A stretch of DNA of 51,030 bases from an uncultured Pseudomonadota bacterium (GTDB taxonomy: Bacteria > Pseudomonadota > Alphaproteobacteria > Rs-D84): the NCBI GenBank assembly GCA_949290785.1, contig CASETE010000009.1, positions 1 to 51,030 on the forward strand, given 5' to 3'. Numbering within the stretch: the first letter of the stretch is position 1; each line of letters opens with the position of its first letter. Under the pieces are notes generated by a model. It saw only the letters and a program-made list of their open reading frames with translations, had not been told where the DNA came from and ran no database searches. Of the stretch, positions 1 to 11,397 are shown in pieces. A program made the translations under genes and the position numbers.

Positions 1-80
1 GCAAACCGGCGTCCTGGCGTCCGCCTAGTTTCTGCGGTTGAACCACTTTCATCAGCGGTTCAAATCCAGCAACACACTAA
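1..80. other. Left edge, unassigned (RNA end or gene end)
   Basis: No gene can be named here. The stretch contains a 7-bp inverted repeat (TTGAACC, then GGTTCAA 12 bases later), as a structured RNA would, and a terminator follows directly. On the plus strand one reading frame closes at 26-28, so it could instead be the last codons of a protein plus its 3' UTR. A tmRNA or other RNA end was considered but has no CCA or tag to support it. Confidence 0.25.
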
Positions 81-84
81 AATA

Positions 85-112
85 AAAAACACCCCTTTGC
101 AGGGGCGTTTTT
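85..112. terminator. Bidirectional intrinsic terminator
   Basis: Hairpin with arms AAAACACCCCT and AGGGGCGTTTT (one A-C mismatch), A-rich on the left and T-rich on the right. It can end the transcript coming from the left edge and the leftward tRNA-fMet transcript. Confidence 0.8.
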
Positions 113-120
113 CATTTAAC

Positions 121-197
<77 letters not shown>

Positions 198-210
198 ATA
201 AAACGACGAA

Positions 211-238
211 ATTATACCACGTTTTTGAAGTATGTCAA
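211..238 (-). promoter_or_regulatory. sigma70-type promoter of tRNA-fMet
   Basis: On the minus strand TTGACA (238-233), a 16-base spacer, then TATAAT (216-211), both perfect consensus, 13 bases before the mature tRNA 5' end. This is the strongest promoter in the window. Confidence 0.9.
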
Positions 239-354
239 TCTTTTTTATGTATACTCTTTAAACGACTTTTTAGGATTTCTTGCCCATCTGCCTTGAAATA
301 TCTTTTTTTTGTTGCTAAAATCCCTTTTGATTTAAACAAAAGAGTCGGAAACTT

Positions 355-1149
355 ATGTATAAAACTTTTAGAAAATTATGGAAAGCCTTTTGGGAGCCCA
401 TTCTAAGCCTGTCTTTCTTTCAATGGTTGGTTGCCGGGTTGATGGCAATTGCTATATGGTTCGTATATTTTACTTCGCGTAAGAAAATTAAAAATTGGGA
501 AACTTTTAAAAAATATCGCAGAAAACCAGCAATTTTCGTTTTCTGGCATGGGCGCAGTATGATGTTGTCTCCAATCGTATGCTTGGGGGGAATGCGTGCT
601 TATGCCGTTGCCTCTAAGCATAAAGATGGACGGATGATGGCAAAATTACAAAGATTATTCGGGTTAAAGTCCATTTACGGCAGTACATCTGATGGCGGAA
701 TTTCAGTACTACGCCAAGGGATTCGTGTGTTAAGACAAGGAAACTATTCTATGTGTATGTCGCCAGATGGGCCAGGGGGACCGTCTTTACGCGTGCAAGA
801 TGGGGCTTTGTACTTTGCTAAAATGACGGGCGCACCAATTATACCGGTTTGTTACTCTTCTTCTGGGGCGTGGTTCCAAAATAGGTGGGATAGGTATTTA
901 GTTGCGTTGCCTTTTCATACGATAACTTGTACAGTTGGTAAACCTATATTCATAGACCAGAAAGTAAGCGCAAAAGAATTTGAAAACATTCGTCAGAAAA
1001 TTGAAAACATAATGGTAAAGCAAGTTCGTGATATGGATGGTGAATTTAATTTATTCAAAGTAGAACAAGACTTGAAATCCCACGAATTTAAACAAAAAAT
1101 AAAAAAAGAAAAAGAAGCAAAAAAAGCAAAGAAAAAGTTAAAGGCTTAA
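355..1149 (+). CDS. DUF374 lysophospholipid acyltransferase-like protein
   Basis: 264 aa, LPLAT superfamily (DUF374), membrane-associated acyltransferases often encoded beside lipid A genes. An N-terminal hydrophobic segment spans about residues 20-40. The catalytic-type block is FWHGR at 63-67, where the usual HX4D is replaced by the DUF374 HGR form, followed by SPDGPGGP at 136-143 and a Lys-rich tail after 235. The substrate is not known for the family; a role in lipid A or phospholipid acylation is inferred from the neighbours. It is separated from lpxK by a single base, so the two are surely co-transcribed. The start gives a normal N-terminus before the membrane anchor; no strong ribosome site is visible. 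Confidence 0.85.
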   Translation: MYKTFRKLWKAFWEPILSLSFFQWLVAGLMAIAIWFVYFTSRKKIKNWETFKKYRRKPAIFVFWHGRSMMLSPIVCLGGMRAYAVASKHKDGRMMAKLQRLFGLKSIYGSTSDGGISVLRQGIRVLRQGNYSMCMSPDGPGGPSLRVQDGALYFAKMTGAPIIPVCYSSSGAWFQNRWDRYLVALPFHTITCTVGKPIFIDQKVSAKEFENIRQKIENIMVKQVRDMDGEFNLFKVEQDLKSHEFKQKIKKEKEAKKAKKKLKA

Positions 1150-1150
1150 C

Positions 1151-2053
1151 ATGAAAACACCATGGTGGTTTTTATATAAAACTCCGTTGGCATTTATATT
1201 ATTGCCGTTTTCTTTGGTTTATTTTATCGTCAGTAAAACCATATTTTTATTTCGTAAAATCGGTGCCTATAAATCAAGAAGGCGTATTGTTTGTATCGGA
1301 AATATTTTTGCAGGTGGGGTTGGTAAAACACCAATCGTTCGCGCAGTTGCAAAATATCTGGATGCACCTGTGGTTATGCGGGGATATAAAAAAGGAAGAA
1401 AAACAGGTAACGTCGGTGATGAAGCTTTAATGTTGACGCGCGATGGTTTACAGGTTCATGTCGGGGATAGAAAAAGTAATATCGTATTATTAAATAAGCA
1501 GTCTGAATCAAATGCACCAATTATAATGGATGATGGTTTTCAAAACCCTAGAATAAAAAAGGACTTGTCTATTTTAGTGTTTGATGAGGGGCTAGGTTAT
1601 GGAAATGGTTTTTTATTACCTGCTGGCCCTTTACGTGAAACAAAAAGCGCCATTAAACGAGCAAATGCGGTCATCATAATTAAAAATAACAAAAAGCGTA
1701 AAAATTTTAAAATACCAACAGAAACTGTCGCGTTTTATGCAAAATCTTTTACAGAGAATCCCTTTAAAAATAACGTTAAATTATTTGCTTTTGCCGGAAT
1801 AGGGTATCCAAAGAAATTTTTTAATGCGCTGGAAAACGTTCGTATGAAAAAGTCTTTCCCAGACCATTATCAATATACTGATAAAGACGTAGAACAATTG
1901 ATAAAAACTGCACAAGCAAAAAAACTAGAATTAATAACTACTGAAAAAGACTGGGTAAGATTACCGGAATGGGCGAAAAGCAAAATTAAATATGCAAAAC
2001 AAGAAATTGAAATTGATAAAGACTTTTATAAGTGGTTGAAGGAGAACATTTAA
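1151..2053 (+). CDS. lpxK: Tetraacyldisaccharide 4'-kinase LpxK
   Basis: 300 aa, slightly short for the family (about 310-340). It phosphorylates the 4' position of tetraacyldisaccharide 1-phosphate at the inner membrane, giving lipid IVA. An N-terminal membrane anchor covers about residues 10-35. The P-loop GNIFAGGVGKTP is at 50-61 and the family signature DDGFQNP at 127-133. The Asn after DDGFQ is, from memory, the form common in alphaproteobacteria. The stop TAA shares its last base with the ATG of lpxC (TAATG), so translation is probably coupled. Confidence 0.95.
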   Translation: MKTPWWFLYKTPLAFILLPFSLVYFIVSKTIFLFRKIGAYKSRRRIVCIGNIFAGGVGKTPIVRAVAKYLDAPVVMRGYKKGRKTGNVGDEALMLTRDGLQVHVGDRKSNIVLLNKQSESNAPIIMDDGFQNPRIKKDLSILVFDEGLGYGNGFLLPAGPLRETKSAIKRANAVIIIKNNKKRKNFKIPTETVAFYAKSFTENPFKNNVKLFAFAGIGYPKKFFNALENVRMKKSFPDHYQYTDKDVEQLIKTAQAKKLELITTEKDWVRLPEWAKSKIKYAKQEIEIDKDFYKWLKENI

Positions 2054-2982
2054 TGTCTACGTTAAAAAAACAGGTAAAGTTTGTAGGTAAGGGAATTCAT
2101 TCTGGTTTACCTGTTACAATGGTTGTAAAACCAAGTAAAAAAACTGGTATTTTTTTTCGTCGTATAGATATATCTGATAGCGGTTTAATTCCTGCAACAT
2201 ATGATAATGTTGGGGATACAAAAATGCGCAACACAACAGTTGGAGATATAAAGAAAGCCCACGTTCAAACCATAGAACATTTAATGGCGGCTTTGTTTAT
2301 GGCTGGAATTGATAGTGCGATAATAGAAATTAATGATAAAGAAACGCCGATACTAGACGGCAGCGCTGAAAGTTTTTATGATGCTTTTATTAAGGCCGGC
2401 GTTGTTCCTGGTAAGTTTAAAAAAATTATTGTAAAACGAGAAATCATTGCACATGCGTCTGAAATAATGAAACAATTGCCTTTGTTTATGCGTCTAAAAT
2501 TGTTCTTGTTTAACTTTTTATCAGGAAGAAAAAACGATGGTTTCGTCAAATTGACACCAAGTGATAAAGGCTTAGAAATAACGGCGACTTTAATTTATCC
2601 GGAAAAAATTATTGGCAGGCAAACTTATTCGTATGTTTATAATGGTAATAAAAAATCCGTTCAAGATTTTGTTAAAAATGTTGCCCGTGCTCGTACATTC
2701 GGAAAGTATTCAGAGTGGGAATATTTAAAGGCGCATGGTATGGGACGCGGGGCAGATGAAACAAACGTTATCGCTTTAAATGATGCGGGGGACGGCACTT
2801 TAAATCCTTTGAAGTGGTCAGATGAATTCGTTCGTCATAAAATAATAGACGCGGTCGGTGATATGTTCACAAGTGGCGGTTTCATCGTTGGAAAATTAGA
2901 GTCTTTTAAAGGAAGTCATGCATTGAATAATTTGGTTTTGAAAAAACTATTCAGTGATAAGGCAAATTATGATATAATTTAA
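2053..2982 (+). CDS. lpxC: UDP-3-O-acyl-N-acetylglucosamine deacetylase LpxC
   Basis: 309 aa, the usual length. This zinc enzyme makes the first committed step of lipid A synthesis. The Zn ligands known from the family can be placed: His76 in TIEHLMAAL, His262 and Asp266 in RHKIIDAVGD, and the catalytic-pocket His289 in GSHALN. An insert rich in hydrophobic residues (about 140-160, LPLFMRLKLFLF) lies between the two halves. I chose the ATG at 2053, not the upstream in-frame codon at 2032, because GGAG lies just before it and it couples with lpxK. In many proteobacteria lpxC sits in the ftsQAZ cluster; here it is in a lipid A operon. Confidence 0.96.
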   Translation: MSTLKKQVKFVGKGIHSGLPVTMVVKPSKKTGIFFRRIDISDSGLIPATYDNVGDTKMRNTTVGDIKKAHVQTIEHLMAALFMAGIDSAIIEINDKETPILDGSAESFYDAFIKAGVVPGKFKKIIVKREIIAHASEIMKQLPLFMRLKLFLFNFLSGRKNDGFVKLTPSDKGLEITATLIYPEKIIGRQTYSYVYNGNKKSVQDFVKNVARARTFGKYSEWEYLKAHGMGRGADETNVIALNDAGDGTLNPLKWSDEFVRHKIIDAVGDMFTSGGFIVGKLESFKGSHALNNLVLKKLFSDKANYDII

Positions 2983-3008
2983 ATGATAGTAAAACAAAGA
3001 AGGTAAAT

Positions 3009-3437
3009 ATGAAAAAAATATTAGCGTTGTTTTCTGTTGTTGCAATACTTGGCGGTTGCAGCGGTTTGATAGAAAATGAAAATGGCAGTCAGTATTTGAC
3101 TCAACTAGAAGCAGAACCAATTGGTTGTACTTTTTTGTATAAAATAGAATCAGAAGTTTCTGTTTATGACGCAGATGATGCGCGTAGATACCTTGAAAAT
3201 AGAATTGCTGATCAGGCGCGTCCTGGAAATGCGTATTGGATTACCAGTCAACGTACACGTCCGAATGAATGGGTAATATTTGGACCGGAACGTGCCTTTA
3301 TTTTGGTTGCAAATGTTTATGATTGCCCGCATCCGAACTCTGTTCGCACGGCAAAGGATGGCGGGACGGACGTTACAAGCATGACTGTGGTTGAAGAAAC
3401 AGTCGTGAATTGCAATAATCAGATGTATGGTTGCTAG
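3009..3437 (+). CDS. RcsF/DUF4156-like outer membrane lipoprotein
   Basis: 142 aa with a lipoprotein signal peptide ending in the lipobox LGGC (Cys17), so it is probably anchored in the outer membrane. The mature part has the pattern of RcsF/DUF4156 proteins: a Cys in GCTFLYK, a short helix of the form DARRYLENRIADQA, then GNAYWI and a strand ending VYDC, with more Cys near the end (VNCNNQMYGC). Family members are disulfide-bonded envelope proteins; RcsF senses envelope stress. It follows lpxC by 26 bases with a good AAGAAGG ribosome site and may be the last gene of the lipid A operon, before the terminator at 3463. The exact function is open. Confidence 0.6.
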   Translation: MKKILALFSVVAILGGCSGLIENENGSQYLTQLEAEPIGCTFLYKIESEVSVYDADDARRYLENRIADQARPGNAYWITSQRTRPNEWVIFGPERAFILVANVYDCPHPNSVRTAKDGGTDVTSMTVVEETVVNCNNQMYGC

Positions 3438-3462
3438 GTTTTGTAAGTCACGTTATTAATAT

Positions 3463-3498
3463 AATACCTGTTATTTTATTAACAGGTATTCTTTTTTT
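3463..3498 (+). terminator. Intrinsic terminator after the lipid A operon
   Basis: Perfect 10-bp arms AATACCTGTT (3463-3472) and AACAGGTATT (3481-3490), an 8-base loop, then a run of seven T. Confidence 0.9.
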
Positions 3499-3507
3499 AT
3501 TCTGTGT

Positions 3508-3537
3508 TTGCCATAACTGATATTTTTATGTTATAAT
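3508..3537 (+). promoter_or_regulatory. Candidate promoter of the pil block
   Basis: TTGCCA (3508-3513), an 18-base spacer and TATAAT (3532-3537), 28 bases upstream of the pilO start and just after the terminator of the previous operon. Confidence 0.6.
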
Positions 3538-3564
3538 TACTAAAAGTATAAATCGAGAGAGAAT

Positions 3565-4824
3565 TTGGTAAGTCAGATTATAACAGTTGGCAGAAAAAAA
3601 TATGCAGTTGGCTTGTTTTGGCAACCAACCGGTGCCGGCTATGTCGCACGTTCGTATGCAAAAACATTGGCGCGTAGCGTTGATAGAAAGTTAAATTTAT
3701 TTACAGAATACAGGGGTATGGTTGGCCTTGGCGCGCGACGCTTTGGTCATCATGTAGGAATGGATAGCGCCGCTGCCGCAGTTACAGATGCTTTGACTGA
3801 ATACAGTTCTTTTTTGGCGGTGTTTGCTGTTGATAAAAGATTCTTTTTAGTTGCGGTTAGAAACGGCGTAATTCTGGAAGATAAAATTTTTGATAAAGAA
3901 AGCGATGCCAGAACTGAATATTTTAAATTATCAGAAATACCAGATTGGAATGCTTTATTTGCGCCAAGCGCTTGGGGGATGCCACGCGCTGTGGAACGTA
4001 ATTTATCGGATTTGTTAGTCGGTTCTGTTCGTGCAACTTTACGACCGATAAGTCGTGTTGGCGGTGGCGTTTTATCTACGATTATATTGATAGGGTTCGG
4101 ATTTGGTATTTTCTATTTCTTTCGTGAACCAATTCAGCAAATTGTTAATGTGCAACCCGAAATTGCAAACATAGATGCAAATCTGGCCCAAGAATATGAA
4201 AGGCAAGTCGCGGAAAAAAATAAAGAACTGGATGCAGAATTTAATACGCAACAACAAATGCCTGATCCGATTGTTTTGCCTTATGATTACCTGCCGGATC
4301 CAATGGCGCGCGCGCAAATGTGTTATCAGGCGATGGGATTCTTGATGCAACCGGTTCTTGGGTGGAATCAAACTTATGTTGAATGTAGTGAAACGCATGT
4401 TACGGCAAGGTTCGTTCGCGATTTTGGTACTCTTGACGGTTTTTATAACATAGCAACGCAACTGATGCCGCATTCTTTTGTACAAGAAGAATCTCAAGAC
4501 TCGTTGTTGGTACGCGCTACTTTGCCAGCCGTGGTTACAAAAGCGTCTTTGGATGAAAGAGATGCGGATACTGTATTACGCGCAGTTAGAAGTGCTTTTC
4601 AGGCAATAGATACGCCTGTGGATGCCGGTATGGTTGTTGATACACTAACTAATGGTGTGGATACAGAATATTTAAATGTGGTAGAGGTCGCAGCAGAATC
4701 TAAAATGATTCCAATGCAATTTATGCAAATTTTTAACGACTTTGGTGGGGTATATATGACCCGATGCACATGGAATGCATCAACGCGTATCTGGAACTAT
4801 GAGGTGATAATCTATGCAAAATAA
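3565..4824 (+). CDS. pilO: PilO-like pilin accessory protein (R64 thin-pilus type)
   Basis: 419 aa, starting at a TTG codon preceded by GAGAGAG. It resembles the pilin accessory protein family PAP_PilO of R64-type type IVb pili: a cytoplasmic N-domain (about 1-160), one membrane helix (about 167-187, Gly-rich then FGIFYFF), and a periplasmic C-domain. In such systems it bridges the cytoplasmic ATPase and periplasmic parts. The order pilO-pilP-pilQ-pilR is that of plasmid R64, which supports the call more than the sequence does alone. The 3' end overlaps pilP by 11 bases. Confidence 0.65.
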   Translation: MVSQIITVGRKKYAVGLFWQPTGAGYVARSYAKTLARSVDRKLNLFTEYRGMVGLGARRFGHHVGMDSAAAAVTDALTEYSSFLAVFAVDKRFFLVAVRNGVILEDKIFDKESDARTEYFKLSEIPDWNALFAPSAWGMPRAVERNLSDLLVGSVRATLRPISRVGGGVLSTIILIGFGFGIFYFFREPIQQIVNVQPEIANIDANLAQEYERQVAEKNKELDAEFNTQQQMPDPIVLPYDYLPDPMARAQMCYQAMGFLMQPVLGWNQTYVECSETHVTARFVRDFGTLDGFYNIATQLMPHSFVQEESQDSLLVRATLPAVVTKASLDERDADTVLRAVRSAFQAIDTPVDAGMVVDTLTNGVDTEYLNVVEVAAESKMIPMQFMQIFNDFGGVYMTRCTWNASTRIWNYEVIIYAK

Positions 4825-5494
4825 AAAGAATATGTCTTTTTTTAGTTTCTTAGTTATATCTGTCTTTATGGCCGTGTCAACGCCTGCTGTATGCGCAGAT
4901 GTAATTGATGAGGAAATAGAAACTATGTCCGCAGATGCTGTTGCTAACTATGATGTGACGGGGTCTGTGTTTGAACAGATTACAGGGCTTGAGCAGGAAA
5001 AAGTATTAATGCAACTTGAAAAAGAACGTGCGCAGTTGGACCTAGAGTTGGACAAACTTGCCGCAGAAAAAATAAGACTGCATATGGAAATTGACTCTTT
5101 GTCCGGCCGGGCGGAACAACAACAGCAAGAACTGGAAAACGCACAGGCAAAATTAGAAGCCGAAGCAGAAAAACTGGAACGCGAAAAACAGGCTTTGGCC
5201 GAACAAGTTGAAAGCGCAGCAAAACAAACCGTATCAACAGAAACGTATTCCGACGAAGAAAAAACAGATGATGTAAAATTTGCAGACGTTTACAGGTTGG
5301 TAAATGTATTCGGTTCCGGTTCGCAGTTACAGGCAACAATAAAAGACTTGAACACAGGACAAAATAAGCGTATAGCGGTCGGTAAAAAAGTTGACGGGTA
5401 TACAGTAAAATCAATTTCTTTGTACGAAGGTGTCGTGTTTGAAAAGGATGGCGATGTACAGATTTTAAACGTCGTTAGTACAGCCGATAAATAA
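4814..5494 (+). CDS. pilP: PilP-like type IV pilus biogenesis protein
   Basis: 226 aa. The signal peptide ends near CADV (about residue 28). A long coiled coil rich in Glu, Gln and Lys covers about 55-145. The C-terminal domain (about 155-222) has the short beta pattern of PilP/GspC homology regions, YRLVNVFGSGSQLQATI then VGKKVDGYTVKSI. It probably links the inner membrane complex to the secretin in the periplasm. It starts inside the end of pilO, so translation is coupled. The family call rests partly on the gene order. Confidence 0.65.
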   Translation: MQNKKNMSFFSFLVISVFMAVSTPAVCADVIDEEIETMSADAVANYDVTGSVFEQITGLEQEKVLMQLEKERAQLDLELDKLAAEKIRLHMEIDSLSGRAEQQQQELENAQAKLEAEAEKLEREKQALAEQVESAAKQTVSTETYSDEEKTDDVKFADVYRLVNVFGSGSQLQATIKDLNTGQNKRIAVGKKVDGYTVKSISLYEGVVFEKDGDVQILNVVSTADK

Positions 5495-5514
5495 TTTATG
5501 ATGGAATATCTGAA

Positions 5515-7152
5515 ATGAAAGAACTTGATAACAAAACGTTAAACAATATTCCACAAGACATGAAACTGTCTGTACCATCAGGTTTGGAAACGGCAGATAA
5601 TAAAGACATTGTTGATTATTTATTTTCTAATGGAAATCGCTTATTGACGGCGACCGGGGCAGAGCAGGAATTACCAAAAGATACACAAAGTTTAATTGCT
5701 TATTTTTCTGGCGGTGAAATAATAATATCCAGAACACACAGATATGATGGACGCGTGTTGGCGTTTTTAGATTTGTTAAAAAAACGTGCGCGTCCTATGC
5801 GGGTACCTTTTTATTCGGATTTAGGTTTGGTATCCAGTATTTATAAGACATATGAAGGTAGATTGGGTGGAATATCTAAATCGCGTCAAGATTATGATAA
5901 TCAGATGCAGAAAGATTTCGTAGATATTATCGCCAAGGCTGCCGCACAGAAAGTTTCAGATATACATATTGAAGTTGCAGATCAGACGACAATTTATTTT
6001 CGTATAGATGGCAGTATGCAACCGGTTTTAGAATATAATTCTGGTTGGGGTGAATCTTTTGTGCGTGCCGCGTTTGCTTCTTCTGATATGTCAAACGCGA
6101 ACTATGCGCAGAATGAATATCAATCCGCCCAAAAAGACGGCAGAACGCCACTTCGCGGAACAAAAGATTTATATTTACCACGCGGTATATTAAGTATTCG
6201 TATGCAATTTAACCCGATTGCATTTGGCAGTCGTTATGTGGTTATGCGACTGTTGTACGATAATCCAACAGAGGGTATAAAAACAGAACAAGAATTCGGC
6301 GAATATGAACAAAAGTTATTAATGCGTTTACGCTCTTTCCCAACCGGTTTGGTTATAGTTGCAGGTCCTACAAGTTCTGGTAAATCAACGACTTTGGTTA
6401 GAAATATGTCCTTGATGTTAAAAGAAAGGCATTATGAAATAAATATGATAACCGTGGAAAACCCGGTTGAACAAAAGATATTCGGTGCGCACCAGATGCC
6501 CGTGGTAAATACCACAAATGAAGAGCAACGTGAAGAAAAATATACCGAGGCATTGGCGGCGGCGTTGCGAAGCGACCCAGATACTCTTATGGTTGGTGAA
6601 ATTCGTACTTTGGCGGCGGCGCAATTAACTGTTCGTGGCGCGCTATCAGGGCATAATGTTTGGACTACTTTACACGCGAACTCTGCTATGGCCGCATTAA
6701 CGCGTTTGTTAGATTTAGGAATAGAGGCGTTTAAGTTAAAAGAAGAAACGCTTATGCGCGGACTAATTTCTATGCGCTTGTTTAAGCAATTATGTCCGCA
6801 TTGTCGTGAAAGGTTGATAGAACATCCAGAAAACCCGGCTTATCATCGCGTTTTGGATGCATTTGGTGAATTAGGATTGCAACAAGTATTTGTTCGTGGC
6901 CCTGGTTGTGATATGTGTAAAGGGACAGGGACCTTGGGGCGCATAAAAGCAGGCGAAATCATAATTACAAACAGTGAATTTTTAAGGTTGGCCTTATCGG
7001 GAAATACAGATGGTGCCGTCAGATACTGGTTGGAAGAAATGGACGGACGTACATTAAAAGAAGCGGCAGAATCGCTTATGCTACAGGGCATTATCGGTGT
7101 TGATGAATTAGAACGTTGGGTCGGTTTGTTAGATAGACCAGGGGTATATTGA
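5515..7152 (+). CDS. pilQ: PilQ-type pilus assembly ATPase (GspE/PulE family)
   Basis: 545 aa secretion ATPase that powers pilin polymerisation at the inner membrane. Visible motifs: the N2 domain with KVSDIHIEV (about 145-153); Walker A GPTSSGKST (about 284-292); an Asp-box region with TVENPVEQ; Walker B region SDPDTLMVGEIRT, where the common D after R is T; a His box TTLHANSA; and a tetracysteine zinc site, CPHC near 426 and CDMC near 464. It lacks the long N1 domain of PilB/MshE, as R64 PilQ does. It lies between pilP and pilR, leaving one base before pilR. Confidence 0.85.
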   Translation: MKELDNKTLNNIPQDMKLSVPSGLETADNKDIVDYLFSNGNRLLTATGAEQELPKDTQSLIAYFSGGEIIISRTHRYDGRVLAFLDLLKKRARPMRVPFYSDLGLVSSIYKTYEGRLGGISKSRQDYDNQMQKDFVDIIAKAAAQKVSDIHIEVADQTTIYFRIDGSMQPVLEYNSGWGESFVRAAFASSDMSNANYAQNEYQSAQKDGRTPLRGTKDLYLPRGILSIRMQFNPIAFGSRYVVMRLLYDNPTEGIKTEQEFGEYEQKLLMRLRSFPTGLVIVAGPTSSGKSTTLVRNMSLMLKERHYEINMITVENPVEQKIFGAHQMPVVNTTNEEQREEKYTEALAAALRSDPDTLMVGEIRTLAAAQLTVRGALSGHNVWTTLHANSAMAALTRLLDLGIEAFKLKEETLMRGLISMRLFKQLCPHCRERLIEHPENPAYHRVLDAFGELGLQQVFVRGPGCDMCKGTGTLGRIKAGEIIITNSEFLRLALSGNTDGAVRYWLEEMDGRTLKEAAESLMLQGIIGVDELERWVGLLDRPGVY

Positions 7153-7153
7153 T

Positions 7154-8224
7154 ATGAATAAACTTGAAATATTATATGCAAAACTGGTTTTTAAATTAAA
7201 TACCGAAAAAAGAATGGCAACCGCCAGAAAATTAGCGTCACTTTTACGAAATGATTTTACTTTAATGGATGCGCTTAGCAGACTGGAAAATATAGAATCA
7301 AAAGGTGGCAAAAAACCAAAAGAGCCCTTTGCAATAGTAATGCGAGAGTGGCAGAAAAACCTAGAACGTGGTATGAGTTTTTCTGATGCTACGCGTGGGT
7401 GGGTACCACCAGAGGAAACTTTGTTGGTAACATCTGGGAATTTATCTGACTTGGTGGTTGCGCTGGAAAACGTCAGTCGCGTTGTAGAAGGCACACAAAG
7501 AATAAAACGCGCAATGACCAGTGCTATCTTATATCCGCTATTTTTGTTAGTATTAACTTTTGGCATAATAATTCTTGTTGGAATATATCTGGTGCCGCCG
7601 TTGGCAGAAATTGCTGGCGATGATATGGTCTGGACTGGTATGGCATCGTCTTTGATATGGTTGTCAGATGTATCAATAAAATATTGGTATATATTCACGT
7701 TATTGTTCTTCTTATTGGTTTTTATAATATGGATAAGTTTGCCAAATTGGTCCGGAAATTTGCGTGCAAAATTTGATAAATTACCTCCTTGGAATGTTTA
7801 CAAGGTACAAGTATCTGTCGGCTGGTTAATGAGTTTGTCTTCAATGATATCTGCAGGTATCACAATGCCCGATGCTATGCGCATGTTGGCAGATAACTCT
7901 AATAAATATTTACGTAGTATTTTAGAAAAGACCCTGCATTATATTGCGAACGGTGATAATCTTGGTACGGCCTTGAATAATACTAATACGGATTTCCCAA
8001 ATGAAGAATTGATTGGAGATTTAGCAATTTATGCCGATATGAAGGGCTTTGATGAAAATCTGTCGCGCGTCGCAAATGATTATCTGGAAGAATCCGTAAG
8101 AAAAATGGAATCAATATCAAACGTTTTAAATAGCATAGGTATATTATTAGTTTCTGCAATCATTGCATGGGTTGTTTTGGGAACCTTTCAAATGCAAGAT
8201 CAGATTACGGCGGTATTGTCTTAA
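7154..8224 (+). CDS. pilR: PilR-like inner membrane platform protein (GspF family)
   Basis: 356 aa. It is the inner membrane platform protein of type IV pili and type II secretion, partner of the ATPase encoded one base upstream. Two GspF repeats are visible, each ending in membrane helices: about 120-146 (ILYPLFLLVLTFGIIILVGIY), 175-195 (YIFTLLFFLLVFIIWI) and the C-terminal 335-350. The second cytoplasmic domain starts near VSVGWLMSLSSMISAGITMPDAM. No prepilin, secretin or prepilin peptidase follows before the terminator, so the machine must be completed elsewhere. Confidence 0.85.
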   Translation: MNKLEILYAKLVFKLNTEKRMATARKLASLLRNDFTLMDALSRLENIESKGGKKPKEPFAIVMREWQKNLERGMSFSDATRGWVPPEETLLVTSGNLSDLVVALENVSRVVEGTQRIKRAMTSAILYPLFLLVLTFGIIILVGIYLVPPLAEIAGDDMVWTGMASSLIWLSDVSIKYWYIFTLLFFLLVFIIWISLPNWSGNLRAKFDKLPPWNVYKVQVSVGWLMSLSSMISAGITMPDAMRMLADNSNKYLRSILEKTLHYIANGDNLGTALNNTNTDFPNEELIGDLAIYADMKGFDENLSRVANDYLEESVRKMESISNVLNSIGILLVSAIIAWVVLGTFQMQDQITAVLS

Positions 8225-8250
8225 AAAAAACGCCTGTTGGCGTTTTTTTG
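8223..8250. terminator. Bidirectional terminator between pilR and the RusA-like gene
   Basis: A run of eight A, CGCC, loop TGTT, GGCG, then a run of seven T. The genes on both sides converge on it. Confidence 0.85.
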
Positions 8251-8257
8251 TTGTTTC

Positions 8258-8827
8258 TTATACCATAAACGGCAGATTTTCTAATGTTCCTTCTGCGACG
8301 CGTACATTTATATCCAACATCATAAAAATGGTATCCGGTGTATGCGAGATTTCCGGATTAAATAGATGCGTTGATAAAAGGTGGCTGGTATTAACAGAAA
8401 GCCTTGTTATTAAATGGTCGTCATCCAAAAGGGTATAAATAGGCCCGATATCCCGTGGCGTATTATCACCTATCTCGTGTTCATTTTGCGGGCAACGAAG
8501 TCCGTCCAAAATAGTTTTGACGCGGTTATCTATATCGCTTCGCGGTACGCCGACTATTTCTGGGTGCATCATTTGTATATCAACTTCGGCTAATAACTTT
8601 AAGTTTGGTGTTATTATAGGATTCCAATCAATGCCACCGACATGACGTGTTGTTATCGGACTTTTTGTCGCGTTGGGCATCATATATTTTGTCATGTTAT
8701 CCCAAGGTTGATGTTCCAGTAATTTTTTTAACTGCGGGTGAAACTGCATACGAATGTCAGATATATGTTGGGAACGCTTTTTAGGATTTATCAAGATTTC
8801 ACCGAAATATAATAATTTAAATTTCAT
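8258..8827 (-). CDS. RusA-like Holliday junction resolvase candidate
   Basis: 189 aa. The middle contains DIDNRVKTILDGLR (about 119-132) followed about 25 residues later by LLDDDHLI. This spacing of an Asp-x-Asp-Asn...Lys block and a DDxxV/I block is that of RusA-type Mg-dependent Holliday junction endonucleases, where these Asp residues hold the metal. The protein is longer than phage RusA (about 120 aa), with an extra N-terminal part ending in Pro- and His-rich sequence. The ribosome site AAAGGG lies before the ATG. It is a lone gene between the pil terminator and the gyrB promoter. The fold is inferred by eye from one block of residues. Confidence 0.5.
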   Translation of the reverse strand: MKFKLLYFGEILINPKKRSQHISDIRMQFHPQLKKLLEHQPWDNMTKYMMPNATKSPITTRHVGGIDWNPIITPNLKLLAEVDIQMMHPEIVGVPRSDIDNRVKTILDGLRCPQNEHEIGDNTPRDIGPIYTLLDDDHLITRLSVNTSHLLSTHLFNPEISHTPDTIFMMLDINVRVAEGTLENLPFMV

Positions 8828-8926
8828 TTTATAGCCCTTTATTTTTTATAAAAACATTTGCGAAACATTTAAAATTTGTCAATAAATTTTACCTGTTTAC
8901 ATGTGTGTTTTTATCAGCCTTTTTCC

Positions 8927-8955
8927 TTGATAATTATAGCATAAATTGCTATCCT
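8927..8955 (+). promoter_or_regulatory. Candidate gyrB promoter
   Basis: TTGATA (8927-8932), a 17-base spacer, TATCCT (8950-8955), 27 bases before the gyrB ATG with an AAAGGA ribosome site between. Confidence 0.6.
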
Positions 8956-8982
8956 CTGCATAGAAAAAAGAAAGGAATATAA

Positions 8983-11382
<2,400 letters not shown>

Positions 11383-11397
11383 GCAAAAAGGGCAGAT

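Noticed and set aside
1..80. tmRNA or tRNA end at the left edge
   Set aside because: A T-arm-like word is present, but there is no CCA, acceptor stem or tag; too short to decide.
5515..7152. Recoded TGA stops, as in some reduced alphaproteobacteria
   Set aside because: pilQ ends in TGA just before pilR, and other genes also close with TGA at expected lengths.
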